A stretch of 52,042 nucleotides of DNA from Sideroxydans sp. (GCA_028687425.1 JAQUAD010000014.1:1-52042), one strand, 5' to 3'; counted from the stretch's first letter, positions 16,276 to 29,532 are shown. Notes: generated from the letters alone by a model not told the origin. Program-made: numbers and translations.

Positions 16276-17172
16276 TTACTTTTTCTTCTTCTCAATCATG
16301 TCGTGCATGATCGGCGAGAGGATGATCTCCATCGCGTGGCTCATCTTGCCGCCGGGCACCACCATGGTGTTGGCGCGGGACATGAAGGAGTTCGGGATCA
16401 TGGACAGGTAGTAAGGGAAGTCCACACCCTTCGGATTGCGGAAGCGGATGACCACGAAGCTCTCGTCCGGAGTCGGGATGTCGCGCGCGATGAAGGGGTT
16501 GGAGGTATCCACGGTCGCCACACGCTGGAAGTTGATGTCAGTGTGTGTGAACTGCGGGGTGATGTATTTGATGTAGTCCGGCATGCGACGCATGATGGTG
16601 TCTACGGTCGCTTCTGCGGAATAGCCGCGCTCTGCCTTGTCGCGGTGGATCTTCTGGATCCACTCGAGGTTGACCACAGGCACCACGCCGATGCCGAGGT
16701 CGACATACTGGCTGGCGTCAACGCCCTTGGCTTCGTCCTTGACCATGCCGTGCAGACCTTCGTAGAACAGCAGGTCGGTGTTGCTCTCGATGTCTTCCCA
16801 GGGTGTGAACACGCCGGGTGTCAGGTCGGTCAGGCCAAAATGCTTGTTGTGCTCGACAGCCTCAGGTTCGCTGTGCACGTAGTAGCGGCGCTGGCACATG
16901 CCGGTCTCGCCGTACTGCTTGAACATCGCTTCGATCTTGTCGAAGTGGTTGGCTTCGGGGCCGAAGTGGCTGAAGCTGTGGTTGCCCGCCTTGGTTGCTT
17001 CGGCTGCAGCTGCACGGAAAGCCATGCGATCCAGGCTGTGCAGGCTGTCGCCTTCGATCACAGCGGCGCTGATCTTTTCTCTGCGGAAAATGTTCTCGAA
17101 CGCGCGCTTGACGGTGGTTGTACCGGCGCCGGAAGATCCGGTGACGGCGATGACGGGGTGCTTGACGGACAT
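16276..17172 (-). CDS. prk: Phosphoribulokinase
   Basis: The 298-residue protein is a bacterial (class I) phosphoribulokinase, which makes ribulose-1,5-bisphosphate for RuBisCO. The P-loop is VTGSSGAGTTTVK at residues 10-22, and EGDSLH follows near residue 40. The sections YYVHSEPEAVEHNKHFG and DLLFYEGLHG carry ribulose-5-phosphate and metal-binding residues known in the family. A GGAGAG ribosome-binding site precedes the ATG. It stands as a single gene with its own terminator, so RuBisCO genes must lie elsewhere. It points to autotrophic CO2 fixation. Confidence 0.95.
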   Translation of the reverse strand: MSVKHPVIAVTGSSGAGTTTVKRAFENIFRREKISAAVIEGDSLHSLDRMAFRAAAAEATKAGNHSFSHFGPEANHFDKIEAMFKQYGETGMCQRRYYVHSEPEAVEHNKHFGLTDLTPGVFTPWEDIESNTDLLFYEGLHGMVKDEAKGVDASQYVDLGIGVVPVVNLEWIQKIHRDKAERGYSAEATVDTIMRRMPDYIKYITPQFTHTDINFQRVATVDTSNPFIARDIPTPDESFVVIRFRNPKGVDFPYYLSMIPNSFMSRANTMVVPGGKMSHAMEIILSPIMHDMIEKKKK

Positions 17173-17275
17173 AGGTTCTCTCTCCTGAAAACGATATGGA
17201 TAAAATTTTTGGAGCGCGATTCTACCTTGTTTCGGTTCCGGTAGCGAGGTGCGGGCGGCGCGCCTGCGATGTCGC

Positions 17276-19980
<2,705 letters not shown>

Positions 19981-19982
19981 AC

Positions 19983-20492
19983 ATGAACGCCATGCGCAAC
20001 ATCCTGCTGTCCCTCTCGCTGCTGACGCTGGCCGCCTGCGGTTTTCATCTGCGCGGCAGCGACCTGCAGGATGTGCGTTTCGGTTTCAAATCGCTCTACC
20101 TCAAGACGCACGGCGAAACGCCTTTCGTCGCCGAGCTGCGCCGCCTCCTGGGCAAGAACAAGATGCAGCCGGTCGCCGCGGCGGATCAGGCCGAATTGAT
20201 CCTGGAGATCGTTTCCGAGAACACCACCAAGCAGATCCTGTCGCTGTCCGGCAGCGGTCGCGTGCGCGAGTATCAATTGGGCTATCGCATTTCCATGCGT
20301 GCCTATGACCAGCAACAAGTCGAATGGCTGCCGCCGGACGACGTGCAACTGAACCGCGTGCTGACCTATGACGATGCCGAGATCCTTGCCAAAGAGCAGG
20401 AGGAGGCGCAGCTGTACAAGGACATGCGTGCCGATGCAGTAGCCCAGATCGTGCGCCGCCTGATGCGCGCCAAGCCGCAAACGCAGGAATAA
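19983..20492 (+). CDS. lptE: LPS-assembly lipoprotein LptE
   Basis: The product is about 169 residues with a lipoprotein signal peptide ending at the lipobox LAAC, followed by GFHLRGS, the typical first residues of mature LptE/RlpB. LptE plugs and assembles the outer-membrane LPS translocon LptD. The start is uncertain: TTG at 19977, ATG at 19983 or ATG at 19992 are all possible; I chose 19983. It lies directly after leuS and two bases before holA, as in most proteobacteria. Confidence 0.9.
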   Translation: MNAMRNILLSLSLLTLAACGFHLRGSDLQDVRFGFKSLYLKTHGETPFVAELRRLLGKNKMQPVAAADQAELILEIVSENTTKQILSLSGSGRVREYQLGYRISMRAYDQQQVEWLPPDDVQLNRVLTYDDAEILAKEQEEAQLYKDMRADAVAQIVRRLMRAKPQTQE

Positions 20493-20493
20493 G

Positions 20494-21507
20494 ATGAACA
20501 TCACCAGCGAAGACCTGCCACGTCATCTGGCCAAGGGCTTGGGTTCGCTGTATGTGATCCATGGCGAAGCCTTGCTGCTCGCCATTGAAGCCGCCGATGC
20601 CATCCGCGCCGCTGCGCGCGCAGCAGGTTACGACGAACGCGAAGTGCTGATCGCCGAACAGGGGTTCAAATGGTCGACCTTGCGCAACAGCGCACAGAGC
20701 ATGTCTTTGTTCTCCGCGCGCAAGGTGATAGACCTGCGCATTCCCACAGGAAAACCTGGCGTGGAAGGCGCGCAGGCCTTGCAGGAACATTGCGAGAACC
20801 TGAATGCCGACACGCTGACGCTGATCTCGCTGCCCAAGCTCGACGGCACGACCATGAAGAGCAAATGGTTCACTGCGCTGGCGCAGCACGCCACCGTGAT
20901 CAGCGCGGATGAAGTGTCCATCAATGCACTCCCCGCCTGGATCGCCGGACGACTGAAGCGTCAGGAGCAAAGCGCCGATGCCGACACGCTGGCCTTCCTC
21001 GCGCAAAAGGTAGAAGGCAATCTGCTGGCGGCTTTCCAGGAGATACAGAAGCTGGCGTTGCTGTTCCCAGCCGGACCGCTCACCTTCGAACAGGTGAAGG
21101 ATTCGGTGATGGATGTGGCGCGCTACGACGTATTCAAGCTGTCCGAGGCGATGCTGGCGGGCGATGCGGAACGTTATGTGCGCATCCTCGAAGGTCTGCG
21201 CGCCGAAGGTACAGCGACCGTGTTGATCCTGTGGGCGGTGGCTGAGGATATCCGCACCCTGGCCAAGGTGACGCGCGCTGTACAACAAGGCAACAACCTG
21301 TCGGGTGCCTTGCGCGATGCGCGCGTGTGGGGCATTCGCCAGAAGCTGGTGGAACGCGCAGCGCGCCGTTTCAATCCTGCATTCGCCGAACGCGCCTTGA
21401 AACAGGCGGCGCAGATCGACCGTCTGGTGAAAGGCTTGCGCCAGGGGGATGTGTGGGATGAATTGCTGCAACTCGGCGTGCGTTGCGCGCGGGCGGGTGC
21501 GCGATGA
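20494..21507 (+). CDS. holA: DNA polymerase III subunit delta
   Basis: The 337-residue protein matches HolA in length and position after leuS-lptE. Recognisable parts are the N-terminal YVIHGEALLLAIEAADAIR and the GNLLAAFQEIQKLALL helix of domain II, followed by the C-terminal collar domain. HolA is the clamp-loader subunit that opens the beta sliding clamp. Its stop overlaps the cutA start as ATGA. Confidence 0.93.
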   Translation: MNITSEDLPRHLAKGLGSLYVIHGEALLLAIEAADAIRAAARAAGYDEREVLIAEQGFKWSTLRNSAQSMSLFSARKVIDLRIPTGKPGVEGAQALQEHCENLNADTLTLISLPKLDGTTMKSKWFTALAQHATVISADEVSINALPAWIAGRLKRQEQSADADTLAFLAQKVEGNLLAAFQEIQKLALLFPAGPLTFEQVKDSVMDVARYDVFKLSEAMLAGDAERYVRILEGLRAEGTATVLILWAVAEDIRTLAKVTRAVQQGNNLSGALRDARVWGIRQKLVERAARRFNPAFAERALKQAAQIDRLVKGLRQGDVWDELLQLGVRCARAGAR

Positions 21508-21827
21508 GCGAGGTGTTGCTGGTGGTCACCACGCTGCCGGATCGAGCGACCGCGGAACGTATCGCCGAAGCGCTGGTCACAGCCCGCGTCGCAGCCTGCG
21601 TTAATGTGCTGGCCGAATGCACTTCGGTCTATCGCTGGCAGGAGAAGATGGAACGTGCGGGTGAAGTGCCCATGCTGATCAAGACCACCCGCGATGCCTA
21701 TGCGCGACTGGAGGAGACTTTGCGCAGCATGCACCCTTACGATGTGCCGGAGATCATCGCCTTGCCAGTGGCAGCCGGCTTGCCGTCCTATCTGGGTTGG
21801 GTGGCACAGGAAACAAAGGAAAATTAA
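21504..21827 (+). CDS. cutA: Divalent-cation tolerance protein CutA
   Basis: The 107-residue product is a typical CutA1: it opens MSEVLLVVTTLPDRATAERI, has RVAACVNVL and the SVYRWQ strand, and ends near YLGWVAQET. CutA forms very stable trimers; a link to copper tolerance was proposed in E. coli but its precise job is not settled. The start at 21504 overlaps the holA stop and its stop overlaps the dsbD start (TAATG), as expected where cutA and dsbD are neighbours. Confidence 0.93.
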   Translation: MSEVLLVVTTLPDRATAERIAEALVTARVAACVNVLAECTSVYRWQEKMERAGEVPMLIKTTRDAYARLEETLRSMHPYDVPEIIALPVAAGLPSYLGWVAQETKEN

Positions 21828-23611
21828 TGATACGACGTCTGTTTTTGTTCGCCCTGCTATGTATCGCGCCGCTGGCGCATGCCGATCTGCTCTCCTTCGG
21901 CAGCAAGCCCAAGTTCCTGCCGCCCGACCAGGCCTTCGCGCTGGAAGTGCGCCCGCTGGATCAACGCACCCTGATCGCCAGCTTCAATATCACCCCGGGC
22001 TACTACCTGTATCGCGACAAGACCACGTTCACCCTGGGCGAAGGCCCGGCCAAGCTTGCGCAAGTGTCCCTGCCGGAAGGGGAGACCAAGAACGACCCCA
22101 ACTTCGGCGTGATGAAAGTGTTCCACAACAGCTTCCAGGCCGAGATCGCACTGGAAGGCGTGGACCCGAAGTTGCCTCTGCTGCTGAATGCCAGCTACCA
22201 GGGTTGCAGCGACGAGGGCCTGTGCTACCCCCCTATAGAAAAGACCATCACCATTGACCTGGTGACGACGGCCAGCACCCCTGCGCCAGCCATCGCCCCG
22301 CCCGCCGAAGATGAAAACTCGCAGATCGCGCGCCTGTTCAAAGACGGCAACTTCTGGCTGATCATGGTCAGCTTCCTCGGCTTCGGCCTGTTACTCTCGC
22401 TCACGCCTTGCGTGTTCCCGATGATCCCCATCCTGTCCGGCATCATCGTCGGTCGCGGACACAAGATCACCCATGCCCATGCCTTTCTGCTGTCGCTGGC
22501 TTACGTGCTGGGCATGGCGATCACCTACGCCATCGCCGGCGTGGCCGCCGGCTATTCCGGCGGCTTGATCTCCAATGCTTTGCAGACGCCTTGGGTGCTG
22601 GGCAGTTTTGCAGCCATTTTCGTGGTGCTGTCGTTGTCCATGTTCGGCCTGTACGAACTGCAGCTGCCTGCTGCACTGCAAAGCAGGCTGACCGACACCA
22701 GCAACCAGCTGCATGGCGGCCACCTCAGCGGCGTGTTCGCCATGGGCGCATTGTCCGCAGTCATCATGGGACCGTGTGTCGCCGCACCACTGGCAGGCGC
22801 CCTGCTATATATCAGCCAGACCCATGACGCAGTGCTGGGCGGCAGTGCCCTGTTCGTGATGGGACTGGGCATGGGTGTACCGCTGCTGGTCATCGGTACT
22901 TCGGCCGGCGCCTTGCTGCCCAAGGCGGGGCCATGGATGGAATCAGTAAAACGTTTCTTCGGGGTGCTGATGCTGGCGTTGGCGATCTGGATCGTCGCGC
23001 CGGTTATCCCCATGCCGGCGCAGATGCTGGCTTGGGCGGCGCTGCTGATCTTCTGCGCCATCTATCTGCATGCGCTCGATCCATTGCCAGCCAATGCCGG
23101 TGGCCTGCGCAAGTCAGGCAAAGCACTCGGCATCCTCGCACTGCTGCTGGGCGTGGCCTACCTGATCGGCGCGCTGTCCGGTGCGCGCGACGTGCTGCGT
23201 CCGCTGGGTACGCTGCAGAACGGCACTGCCGCCGCAGCAGCGACGAACGAACCCAGTCGCTTCGAACGCGTGAAAGGCCTGGCCGCACTGGAGGCGCGCG
23301 TCGCGCAGGCCAAAGGCAAAGTGGTGATGCTGGATTTCTATGCCGACTGGTGCATCTCCTGCAAGGAGATGGAGCACTTCACCTTCAGCGATCCGGCCAT
23401 CCAGTCGCGCATGCGCAACGCTTTGTTGTTGCAAGCCGATGTGACCGCCAACGATGCCGACGATAAAGCCCTGCTGCAGCGCTTCCAGCTGTTCGGTCCG
23501 CCAGCGATCCTGTTCTTCGACAAACAGGGGCACGAGCAAGCCGATCTGCGGGTGATCGGCTACCAGGATGCGCAACAGTTCGGCAACTCGCTCTCGCGCG
23601 CAGGTCTATGA
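21827..23611 (+). CDS. dsbD: Thiol:disulfide interchange protein DsbD
   Basis: The 594-residue protein has all three DsbD parts: a signal peptide (about 1-19) and periplasmic alpha domain with the CSDEGLC pair near residue 127; an eight-helix membrane domain starting near residue 180 with a conserved [10 protein letters not shown] cysteine and a second one in GPCVAAP; and a C-terminal thioredoxin domain with WCISC at about 508-512. It moves electrons from cytoplasmic thioredoxin to periplasmic DsbC and cytochrome c maturation partners. The latter matters for an organism with c-type cytochromes such as the Cyc2-like protein nearby. Confidence 0.95.
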   Translation: MIRRLFLFALLCIAPLAHADLLSFGSKPKFLPPDQAFALEVRPLDQRTLIASFNITPGYYLYRDKTTFTLGEGPAKLAQVSLPEGETKNDPNFGVMKVFHNSFQAEIALEGVDPKLPLLLNASYQGCSDEGLCYPPIEKTITIDLVTTASTPAPAIAPPAEDENSQIARLFKDGNFWLIMVSFLGFGLLLSLTPCVFPMIPILSGIIVGRGHKITHAHAFLLSLAYVLGMAITYAIAGVAAGYSGGLISNALQTPWVLGSFAAIFVVLSLSMFGLYELQLPAALQSRLTDTSNQLHGGHLSGVFAMGALSAVIMGPCVAAPLAGALLYISQTHDAVLGGSALFVMGLGMGVPLLVIGTSAGALLPKAGPWMESVKRFFGVLMLALAIWIVAPVIPMPAQMLAWAALLIFCAIYLHALDPLPANAGGLRKSGKALGILALLLGVAYLIGALSGARDVLRPLGTLQNGTAAAAATNEPSRFERVKGLAALEARVAQAKGKVVMLDFYADWCISCKEMEHFTFSDPAIQSRMRNALLLQADVTANDADDKALLQRFQLFGPPAILFFDKQGHEQADLRVIGYQDAQQFGNSLSRAGL

Positions 23612-23678
23612 CCCTGATTACGCTCAACTTCACCGAACTGATGGACAAAGTTCCCCATTTTGCGGCAAACTGCGCGCC

Positions 23679-24122
23679 ATGAAACGCATCCTCGTCCTGC
23701 ACGGCCCTAACTTGAACTTGCTCGGTACTCGTGAGCCAGAAGTTTATGGTCGCGTCACGTTAAGTGAAATTAACGTCAAGTTGACGGCACAAGCAGAAAA
23801 GAGCGGTGCCAAGCTGGATTACTTCCAGAGCAACACCGAAGGCATGCTGGTTGACCGCGTACAACAGGCCCGCGCCGACGGCACCGACTTCATCATCATC
23901 AATCCGGCCGCCTTCACGCACACCAGCGTCGCCTTGCGCGATGCGCTGGCTGCCGTCGCCATCCCTTTCGTCGAGGTTCACCTTTCCAACGTGTTCGCCC
24001 GCGAGGCGTTCCGCAAGGAATCATACTTCTCGGACATCGCCGTCGGCGTGATCAGCGGCCTGGGGGCGACAGGTTACGAACTCGCTTTGCAATTCGCACT
24101 ACAACATTCTGTAAGGAGCTAA
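23679..24122 (+). CDS. aroQ: 3-dehydroquinate dehydratase, type II
   Basis: The 147-residue enzyme catalyses the third shikimate-pathway step. It opens [22 protein letters not shown], with the catalytic Tyr in VYG near residue 23, and contains [23 protein letters not shown] and the catalytic-His segment EVHLSN. The ATG at 23679 is in the GCGCCATG context after the dsbD stop. It is followed three bases later by accB, the usual order. Confidence 0.96.
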   Translation: MKRILVLHGPNLNLLGTREPEVYGRVTLSEINVKLTAQAEKSGAKLDYFQSNTEGMLVDRVQQARADGTDFIIINPAAFTHTSVALRDALAAVAIPFVEVHLSNVFAREAFRKESYFSDIAVGVISGLGATGYELALQFALQHSVRS

Positions 24123-24125
24123 AAA

Positions 24126-24584
24126 ATGGATCTGCGCAAACTGAAGACACTGATCGAACTGGTAGAGAACTCGGGCATCGCCGAACTGGAACTGACTGAA
24201 GGCGAAGAACATGTGCGCATCTCCCGTGCCAGTTCCGTCGCTGCGCCGGTACAGCATGTGTACGCCGCCGCACCACAACATGCGCCTGCTCCTGCAGCCG
24301 CCGCTGCACCGGCTGTAGCGGCCACCCCCGCAGAGCCCGCCCAGCCGGAAGGCCACGTGGTCAAGTCGCCGATGGTCGGCACCTTCTACCGCGCGCCGTC
24401 GCCGGGTGCGAAGTCTTTCGTGGACGTCGGTTCCAGCGTGAATGCCGGCGACACCCTGTGCATCATCGAAGCGATGAAGCTGCTGAACGAGATCGAATCC
24501 GACAAGGGTGGCGTCATCAAGGCCATCTTGGTCGAGAACGGCCAGCCGGTCGAATTCGGCCAGCCTTTGTTCATCGTCGGTTAA
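24126..24584 (+). CDS. accB: Biotin carboxyl carrier protein of acetyl-CoA carboxylase
   Basis: The 152-residue protein has the [21 protein letters not shown]-terminal helix, an Ala/Pro-rich linker (about 45-78) and the biotinyl domain with EAMKL; the biotinylated lysine is Lys118. A TGGTRPxPG-like patch is present as [18 protein letters not shown]. It carries carboxybiotin from AccC to the carboxyltransferase. A strong AAGGAG site lies just before the start, and accC follows. Confidence 0.97.
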   Translation: MDLRKLKTLIELVENSGIAELELTEGEEHVRISRASSVAAPVQHVYAAAPQHAPAPAAAAAPAVAATPAEPAQPEGHVVKSPMVGTFYRAPSPGAKSFVDVGSSVNAGDTLCIIEAMKLLNEIESDKGGVIKAILVENGQPVEFGQPLFIVG

Positions 24585-24641
24585 ATCATCATGGCCGTGT
24601 TCGAACGTAAATCCCGAACGACTGCGCCGGAGAAGCCCGTT

Positions 24642-25997
24642 ATGTTTGAAAAGATCCTTATCGCCAATCGTGGCGAGATCGCGTTGCGTATCCAGCGTGC
24701 TTGCCGCGAAATGGGTATCAAGACCGTCGCCGTGCACTCGGAGGCGGATGCAGAAGCGAAATACGTGAAGCTGGCCGATGAATCGGTCTGTATCGGCCCC
24801 GCCCCTTCCGGCCAAAGCTATCTGCATGTGCCGGCCATCATCAGTGCAGCGGAAGTTACCGATGCGCAGGCCATCCATCCCGGCTACGGCTTCCTGTCCG
24901 AGAACGCCGATTTTTCCGAGCGTTGCGAGAAGTCCGGCTTCGTCTTCATCGGCCCGCGTGCCGAGACCATCCGCCTGATGGGCGACAAGGTTTCCGCCAA
25001 GAACGCCATGAAGAAGGCCGGCGTACCGGTGGTGCCCGGTATCGACGGTGCATTGCCGGACGATCCGGCCGAGATCATCAAGATCGCTAAATTCATCGGC
25101 TATCCGGTGATCATCAAAGCGGCCGGCGGCGGCGGCGGACGCGGCATGCGTGTGGTGCACACGGAGGCGGCACTGTTGAATGCCGTGACCATGACCAAGA
25201 CCGAAGCGGCAGCAGCGTTCAACAATCCCATGGTATACATGGAGAAGTTCCTGGAAAATCCGCGCCACGTCGAGATCCAGGTGCTGGCCGACCAGCATGG
25301 CAATGCCGTGTACCTGGGTGAGCGCGACTGCTCCATGCAGCGGCGCCACCAGAAAGTGATCGAGGAAGCGCCTGCACCCGGCGTCGATCGCAAGCTGATC
25401 GCCAAGATCGGCGAGCGCTGCGCCGAAGCATGCCGCAAGATCGGCTATCGCGGCGCGGGCACATTCGAATTCCTGTATGAGAACGGCGAGTTTTTCTTCA
25501 TCGAGATGAACACCCGTGTGCAGGTCGAGCACCCGGTCACCGAGATGATCACCGGCGTAGACATCGTGCAGCAGCAGATCCTCATCGCAGCCGGCGAGAA
25601 ACTGCCCTTCCGCCAGAAGGACATCCAGTTCCGCGGTCATGCGGTTGAGTGCCGTATCAATGCCGAACATCCCTACACCTTCATTCCGTCGCCGGGACGC
25701 ATCACCAACTGGCACGTACCGGGCGGCCCCGGAATCCGCGTCGATTCGCATGTGTACAACAACTATTTCATCCCGCCGCATTACGACTCGATGATTGGCA
25801 AGGTGATCTCGTATGGCGACACGCGCGATCAGGCCATCGCACGCATGCGTACCGCGCTGTCCGAAATGGCAGTCGAAGGCATCCAGACCAACATCCCGCT
25901 GCACCAGGAACTGATGAACGATGCAGCATTCGTGCGCGGCGGTACCAGCATCCATTATCTGGAACACAAGCTGGCGGAACGTACCAAGGGGAAATAG
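24642..25997 (+). CDS. accC: Biotin carboxylase of acetyl-CoA carboxylase
   Basis: The 451-residue protein is a canonical biotin carboxylase with an ATP-grasp fold. It opens [20 protein letters not shown], has the glycine-rich lid [14 protein letters not shown] near residue 160, and [14 protein letters not shown] with catalytic and metal-binding residues near 288. The ATG at 24642 gives this standard N-terminus; an in-frame ATG at 24591 would add 17 atypical residues. It works with AccB and is co-transcribed with it. Confidence 0.97.
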   Translation: MFEKILIANRGEIALRIQRACREMGIKTVAVHSEADAEAKYVKLADESVCIGPAPSGQSYLHVPAIISAAEVTDAQAIHPGYGFLSENADFSERCEKSGFVFIGPRAETIRLMGDKVSAKNAMKKAGVPVVPGIDGALPDDPAEIIKIAKFIGYPVIIKAAGGGGGRGMRVVHTEAALLNAVTMTKTEAAAAFNNPMVYMEKFLENPRHVEIQVLADQHGNAVYLGERDCSMQRRHQKVIEEAPAPGVDRKLIAKIGERCAEACRKIGYRGAGTFEFLYENGEFFFIEMNTRVQVEHPVTEMITGVDIVQQQILIAAGEKLPFRQKDIQFRGHAVECRINAEHPYTFIPSPGRITNWHVPGGPGIRVDSHVYNNYFIPPHYDSMIGKVISYGDTRDQAIARMRTALSEMAVEGIQTNIPLHQELMNDAAFVRGGTSIHYLEHKLAERTKGK

Positions 25998-26000
25998 GAC

Positions 26001-26891
26001 ATGTCCTGGCTAACGCTGTCAGTCCGGGCGGAAGCCAGCCATGCGGAGGCATTGAGCGAGTCGTTGCTGGCGCATGGCGCCTTGTCGGTGGACATGCTCG
26101 ATGCCGACGCTGATACGCCGGACGAGCAAGCCATCTTCGGCGAGCCCGGCGAACCCACTTCCAGCGTCTGGCAACACAATCTGATCAATGCGCTGTTCGA
26201 ACAGGATGCCGATGTCGAATCCATCCTGCGCGCCTGCTACGACGAGCTGGGCATCACCTCACCCGCCGCGCACACCATCGAGACACTGGAAGAGAATGAC
26301 TGGGTGCGGCTGACCCAATCCCAGTTCGACCCTATCCGCATCAGTGACCGGCTATGGATCGTGCCTACCTGGCATGAAGCCAGCAATCCGTCCGCCATCA
26401 ATATCGCGCTCGACCCCGGTCTGGCATTCGGTACCGGCAGCCACCCGACGACACGATTGTGCCTGCGCTGGCTGGATGGACATATCCGTGGCGGCGAGAC
26501 CGTGCTGGATTATGGTTGCGGCTCCGGCATCCTCGCCATCGCGGCGATGAAGCTCGGTGCGGGCAGCACCGTCGGTGTCGATATCGATCCGCAGGCCGTG
26601 ATCGCCAGCCACGACAATGCCGAAGCGAACCACGTTCAGGCAGATTTCTTCATTCCGGGTGATGTCCAACTCACGCAATACGATGTGGTGGTCGCCAACA
26701 TCCTCACCAATCCGCTGCGTGCGCTGGCACCGCTGTTGTCGAACGCAACCAGATCGGGCGGCCGCATCGTGCTGTCCGGCATCCTTGCCGACCAGGCGGA
26801 TGAAGTGATGCGCATCTATTCACAGTGGTTCGACTTTGTGCCGGCAGTGATCGAAGATGGCTGGTGCTGTCTGTCCGGAGTGAAGCGATGA
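26001..26891 (+). CDS. prmA: Ribosomal protein L11 methyltransferase
   Basis: The 296-residue protein matches PrmA: an N-terminal substrate domain opening SWLTLSVRAEASHAEALSE and a class I SAM-dependent methyltransferase domain with DPGLAFGTGSHPTTRLCL followed by DYGCGSGILAIAA (SAM site) near residue 170 and VVANILTNPL. It trimethylates ribosomal protein L11. Its stop overlaps the start of the zinc-ribbon gene as ATGA. Confidence 0.95.
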   Translation: MSWLTLSVRAEASHAEALSESLLAHGALSVDMLDADADTPDEQAIFGEPGEPTSSVWQHNLINALFEQDADVESILRACYDELGITSPAAHTIETLEENDWVRLTQSQFDPIRISDRLWIVPTWHEASNPSAINIALDPGLAFGTGSHPTTRLCLRWLDGHIRGGETVLDYGCGSGILAIAAMKLGAGSTVGVDIDPQAVIASHDNAEANHVQADFFIPGDVQLTQYDVVVANILTNPLRALAPLLSNATRSGGRIVLSGILADQADEVMRIYSQWFDFVPAVIEDGWCCLSGVKR

Positions 26892-27850
26892 GCGAGATCA
26901 CGCTCTGTCCGCAATGTGCCACCCGCTTCAAGGTCAGCGATGAGCAGCTCGAGGCCCATGATGGTCTGGTGCGTTGCGGCCGTTGCCAGAACGTGTTCAA
27001 TGCGCGCGACTATTTGCAGCAGGATGAACCAAGCCCGCAGCTGAGCTTGCTCATCGATGAAGATATTGCCCCTGCAGCGGATGTTTCAGGCGATGACACG
27101 ATCAAGCTGCCGATCGCCGAAGCACCATATCCTGAAGAAGAAGCTGCACCAGCCGAATCTGACGATGCTGTCATGCTCGAAGCAGCAACATCTGCCACCG
27201 AAGCGCACGACAACAGCACGGAAGAGGCTTCCCAACAGGACGATTCGCGACATCCCGACCTGACCCCCATTCCGAATCTGACCGCGCTGGATGACGAACC
27301 GAGCACGCTGGCCCAGCAGGTGCAATTCGTTGATGACCCGGCTGAAGAAGACACGCCTGCTGCAGCCAAACCGAAACATCATATGGCCATCTTCCTCGGC
27401 ACGACGCTGGCCTTATTGCTGACCGCGCAGGGCACTTATTACTACCGCGACGCACTGGCCGTGAAGCTCCCCGGTCTCAAACCTTTGCTGGTCGACCTTT
27501 GCGAGCGCCTCGACTGCAGTATCGAATTGCCACGCGATGTCGATACACTCTCGATCGTCTCATCCGCATTGGAAGCAGATGCCAAACTGGAAAACGTCAT
27601 CACCTTGCATGCGCTGCTGCATAACCGTGGCAGGTATGCACAAGCCTGGCCCAGTCTGGAACTCACGCTCACTGACTCGCGCGACGACGCCATCGCCCGC
27701 CGCACCTTCCATCCCGCGGATTACCTCAAGAACAAGGATGATCTGCCGCGAGGCATCGGACATAACCGCGAACAGGAGATTGCCCTAAGGCTGGACACCA
27801 CAGACCTTCGCCCAAGCGGCTACCGGCTCTTGCTGTTCTATCCCCAGTAA
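26888..27850 (+). CDS. DUF3426 / MJ0042-type zinc-ribbon membrane protein
   Basis: The 320-residue protein has an N-terminal zinc ribbon with Cys7, Cys10, Cys30 and Cys33 (CPQC...CGRC), followed by a long acidic low-complexity linker (about 48-160). One membrane helix lies near residues 165-185 (IFLGTTLALLLTAQG), and a C-terminal DUF3426 domain ends in LRPSGYRLLLFYPQ. This architecture always follows prmA or accC in Betaproteobacteria in my experience, but its function is unknown. The ATG at 26888 overlaps the prmA stop. Confidence 0.85.
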   Translation: MSEITLCPQCATRFKVSDEQLEAHDGLVRCGRCQNVFNARDYLQQDEPSPQLSLLIDEDIAPAADVSGDDTIKLPIAEAPYPEEEAAPAESDDAVMLEAATSATEAHDNSTEEASQQDDSRHPDLTPIPNLTALDDEPSTLAQQVQFVDDPAEEDTPAAAKPKHHMAIFLGTTLALLLTAQGTYYYRDALAVKLPGLKPLLVDLCERLDCSIELPRDVDTLSIVSSALEADAKLENVITLHALLHNRGRYAQAWPSLELTLTDSRDDAIARRTFHPADYLKNKDDLPRGIGHNREQEIALRLDTTDLRPSGYRLLLFYPQ

Positions 27851-28157
27851 CACGCCAATACGGCTCCAACCCACACCTCCGCGCCGGCCATTCCCTGGTC
27901 TTGGCCGCCGCACAGCCAATTTTCATCCGTCCCCTCAACTGCTGCGGCTTTCAACCGCACGCTGCAATTAAGTTATTTAATTGGACACAGGTCGACAACC
28001 ACCTCGAAAAACTGGCAGTTTTCCCGTGCATCATTCAGGAAAATGGCAACTCTCTTCGGAAAATGAAACAGGGGAGACCGAAGTCTCCCCTGTTTCGTGT
28101 TGCTTTCGCTTTGTTCGAGGTGCTGGCGAACCAGCCGCCTCTTACGTCAGCTCAAAC
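27851..28157. other. Convergent intergenic region
   Basis: No gene is seen. The region separates the DUF3426 gene from the convergent cyc2-like gene. It holds the strong hairpin at 28065-28096 and an AT-rich patch near 27960-27985. The short open frames across it have no ribosome-binding sites or family resemblance. Confidence 0.6.
28065..28096 (-). terminator. Rho-independent terminator of the cyc2-like gene
   Basis: A perfect 14-bp stem (28065-28078 with 28083-28096) closes on a CGAA tetraloop and is followed on the minus strand by ATTTT. It lies about 60 bases past the stop of the cyc2-like gene and can also block read-through from the opposite side. Confidence 0.85.
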
Positions 28158-29405
28158 TTACCATGCAGACTCAAGCATCAGGGTCAGCAGGTTCTTGCCT
28201 TCGCTGCCGACAACTGATGCATCCTTGGATGCGCCAGCATCGAATGCACTGCCGGAGCCGATGGTGTAGTTTGCAACCAGAGCCACGTTCTGAGCCAGAT
28301 CATACACACCGGTCACGGTGAAGTAGTTTTCTGTTTCGCCTGCACCGTTCTTGCCAGCCAGGTAGTTCGCGCCCAGGGACAAGGTGTGCGGGATCACAGT
28401 GAAATCCGCACCGATCTGAGTTGCCTTCTTGTCATTGGTCGTGCTGGAGTTGAACTGGTTTGCCACAGCAGCATCGCTCTTGGCTGCAACCGAGTACGCG
28501 AAGTACAGACCGGTTTCCATGCCTGCCAGTTCACCATGAGCCTGTGCGCTCAGACCAGTACCCTTGGTAGCACGCTTGTCTGCCACGGTGGTGCCAACGT
28601 AGCTCTCACCGGACACAACTTCAGCGCTGATCACAGTTGCGAAGTCAGCGATGGTCGGTGTCGCAGCGATATGCACAGCGGTCGAAGACATCTGGGTAGC
28701 AGATGCGAATGTCGGCGCGAAGCGAGACACGTTGATATAGCCCATGTCGCTATGTGCAACGAAGGCCAGACCGGTAGCTGCACCGTCACCGATACCGGAG
28801 AACTGGTGAGCGAACACTTGAGTGCGGTTCTCAGCCCAACGGATAGCGCGGTTCAGCGCATTGCTGGACTCGGTGTAGCCGTAGAATGCACCCAGAGAGT
28901 CGGTGGTGAAAGGAATCAAAGACAGTTTGGCGGAGTCAGTCTCAACCACGACCGGCACACGCAGACCTGCGGCCATCATCGAAGCCTTCAGGTTGTTTTC
29001 CATCATCATACCGACCTTGACTGCACCGTTGTCCGCCACGCGGCCGCCGAAGAACAGGGAGTATTCGTCAGGGAACTGCCACTGGCCGGTGTTAGTGCTA
29101 GCACCAGACAATTCGCCACCATCCGGGCCGTTGGTCTTCTGGTAACGAACCTTCAACAGCACAGCTGCGTTCAGAGTAGAAGGGATGGACAGGTGTTCAC
29201 CTTCCACCTTTTCTTGCGAACCCATCATGGTGAAACCAGCGGACTTGAATGCGCGGCCGAAACCGTTCAGAACCGGGAAGTGTTGTGCGTGGCAAGCAGA
29301 GCAAGCCATGCCGGTTTGACGTGCGAATGCGGGAATAGCGGATGCTTCCGGTGCAAATGCGACTGCAGCCATGACGCCGGCCAAAGACAGTGCGATTTTC
29401 TTCAT
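28158..29405 (-). CDS. cyc2: Cyc2-like outer-membrane monoheme cytochrome-porin
   Basis: The 415-residue protein has a signal peptide ending at ASA (residue 23), then AIPAFARQTGMACSACHAQ with one CxxCH heme site (Cys35, Cys38, His39), and FPVLNGFGRAFKSAGFTM. The remaining 350 residues are alternating polar/hydrophobic strands rich in Gly, Ala, Thr and Ser, ending in LESAW, an outer-membrane barrel signature. This fused cytochrome-porin layout and the P-LNxFGR-FK segment match the Cyc2 family, the Fe(II) oxidase of neutrophilic iron oxidisers. Related FARQTG cytochrome-porins of unproven role exist, so Fe(II) oxidation is an inference. It has a GGAGGAG ribosome-binding site and a strong terminator. 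Confidence 0.75.
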   Translation of the reverse strand: MKKIALSLAGVMAAVAFAPEASAIPAFARQTGMACSACHAQHFPVLNGFGRAFKSAGFTMMGSQEKVEGEHLSIPSTLNAAVLLKVRYQKTNGPDGGELSGASTNTGQWQFPDEYSLFFGGRVADNGAVKVGMMMENNLKASMMAAGLRVPVVVETDSAKLSLIPFTTDSLGAFYGYTESSNALNRAIRWAENRTQVFAHQFSGIGDGAATGLAFVAHSDMGYINVSRFAPTFASATQMSSTAVHIAATPTIADFATVISAEVVSGESYVGTTVADKRATKGTGLSAQAHGELAGMETGLYFAYSVAAKSDAAVANQFNSSTTNDKKATQIGADFTVIPHTLSLGANYLAGKNGAGETENYFTVTGVYDLAQNVALVANYTIGSGSAFDAGASKDASVVGSEGKNLLTLMLESAW

Positions 29406-29532
29406 GCGTTTCTCCTCCGAGAGTTGAAATCAAAGTTCGCCAAATGTTTCCTTGTGCGATTGGGCGAACGGATGGATGCACAAGCCGGAGGCGATGCTAG
29501 CAACGCCCCTGTCAACGCCCCATAAAGGCGTC

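Noticed and set aside
24099-25967. 622-codon minus-strand frame opposite accB and accC
   Set aside because: It mirrors two strongly conserved genes and has a His/Asp-rich artefact composition with no family match.
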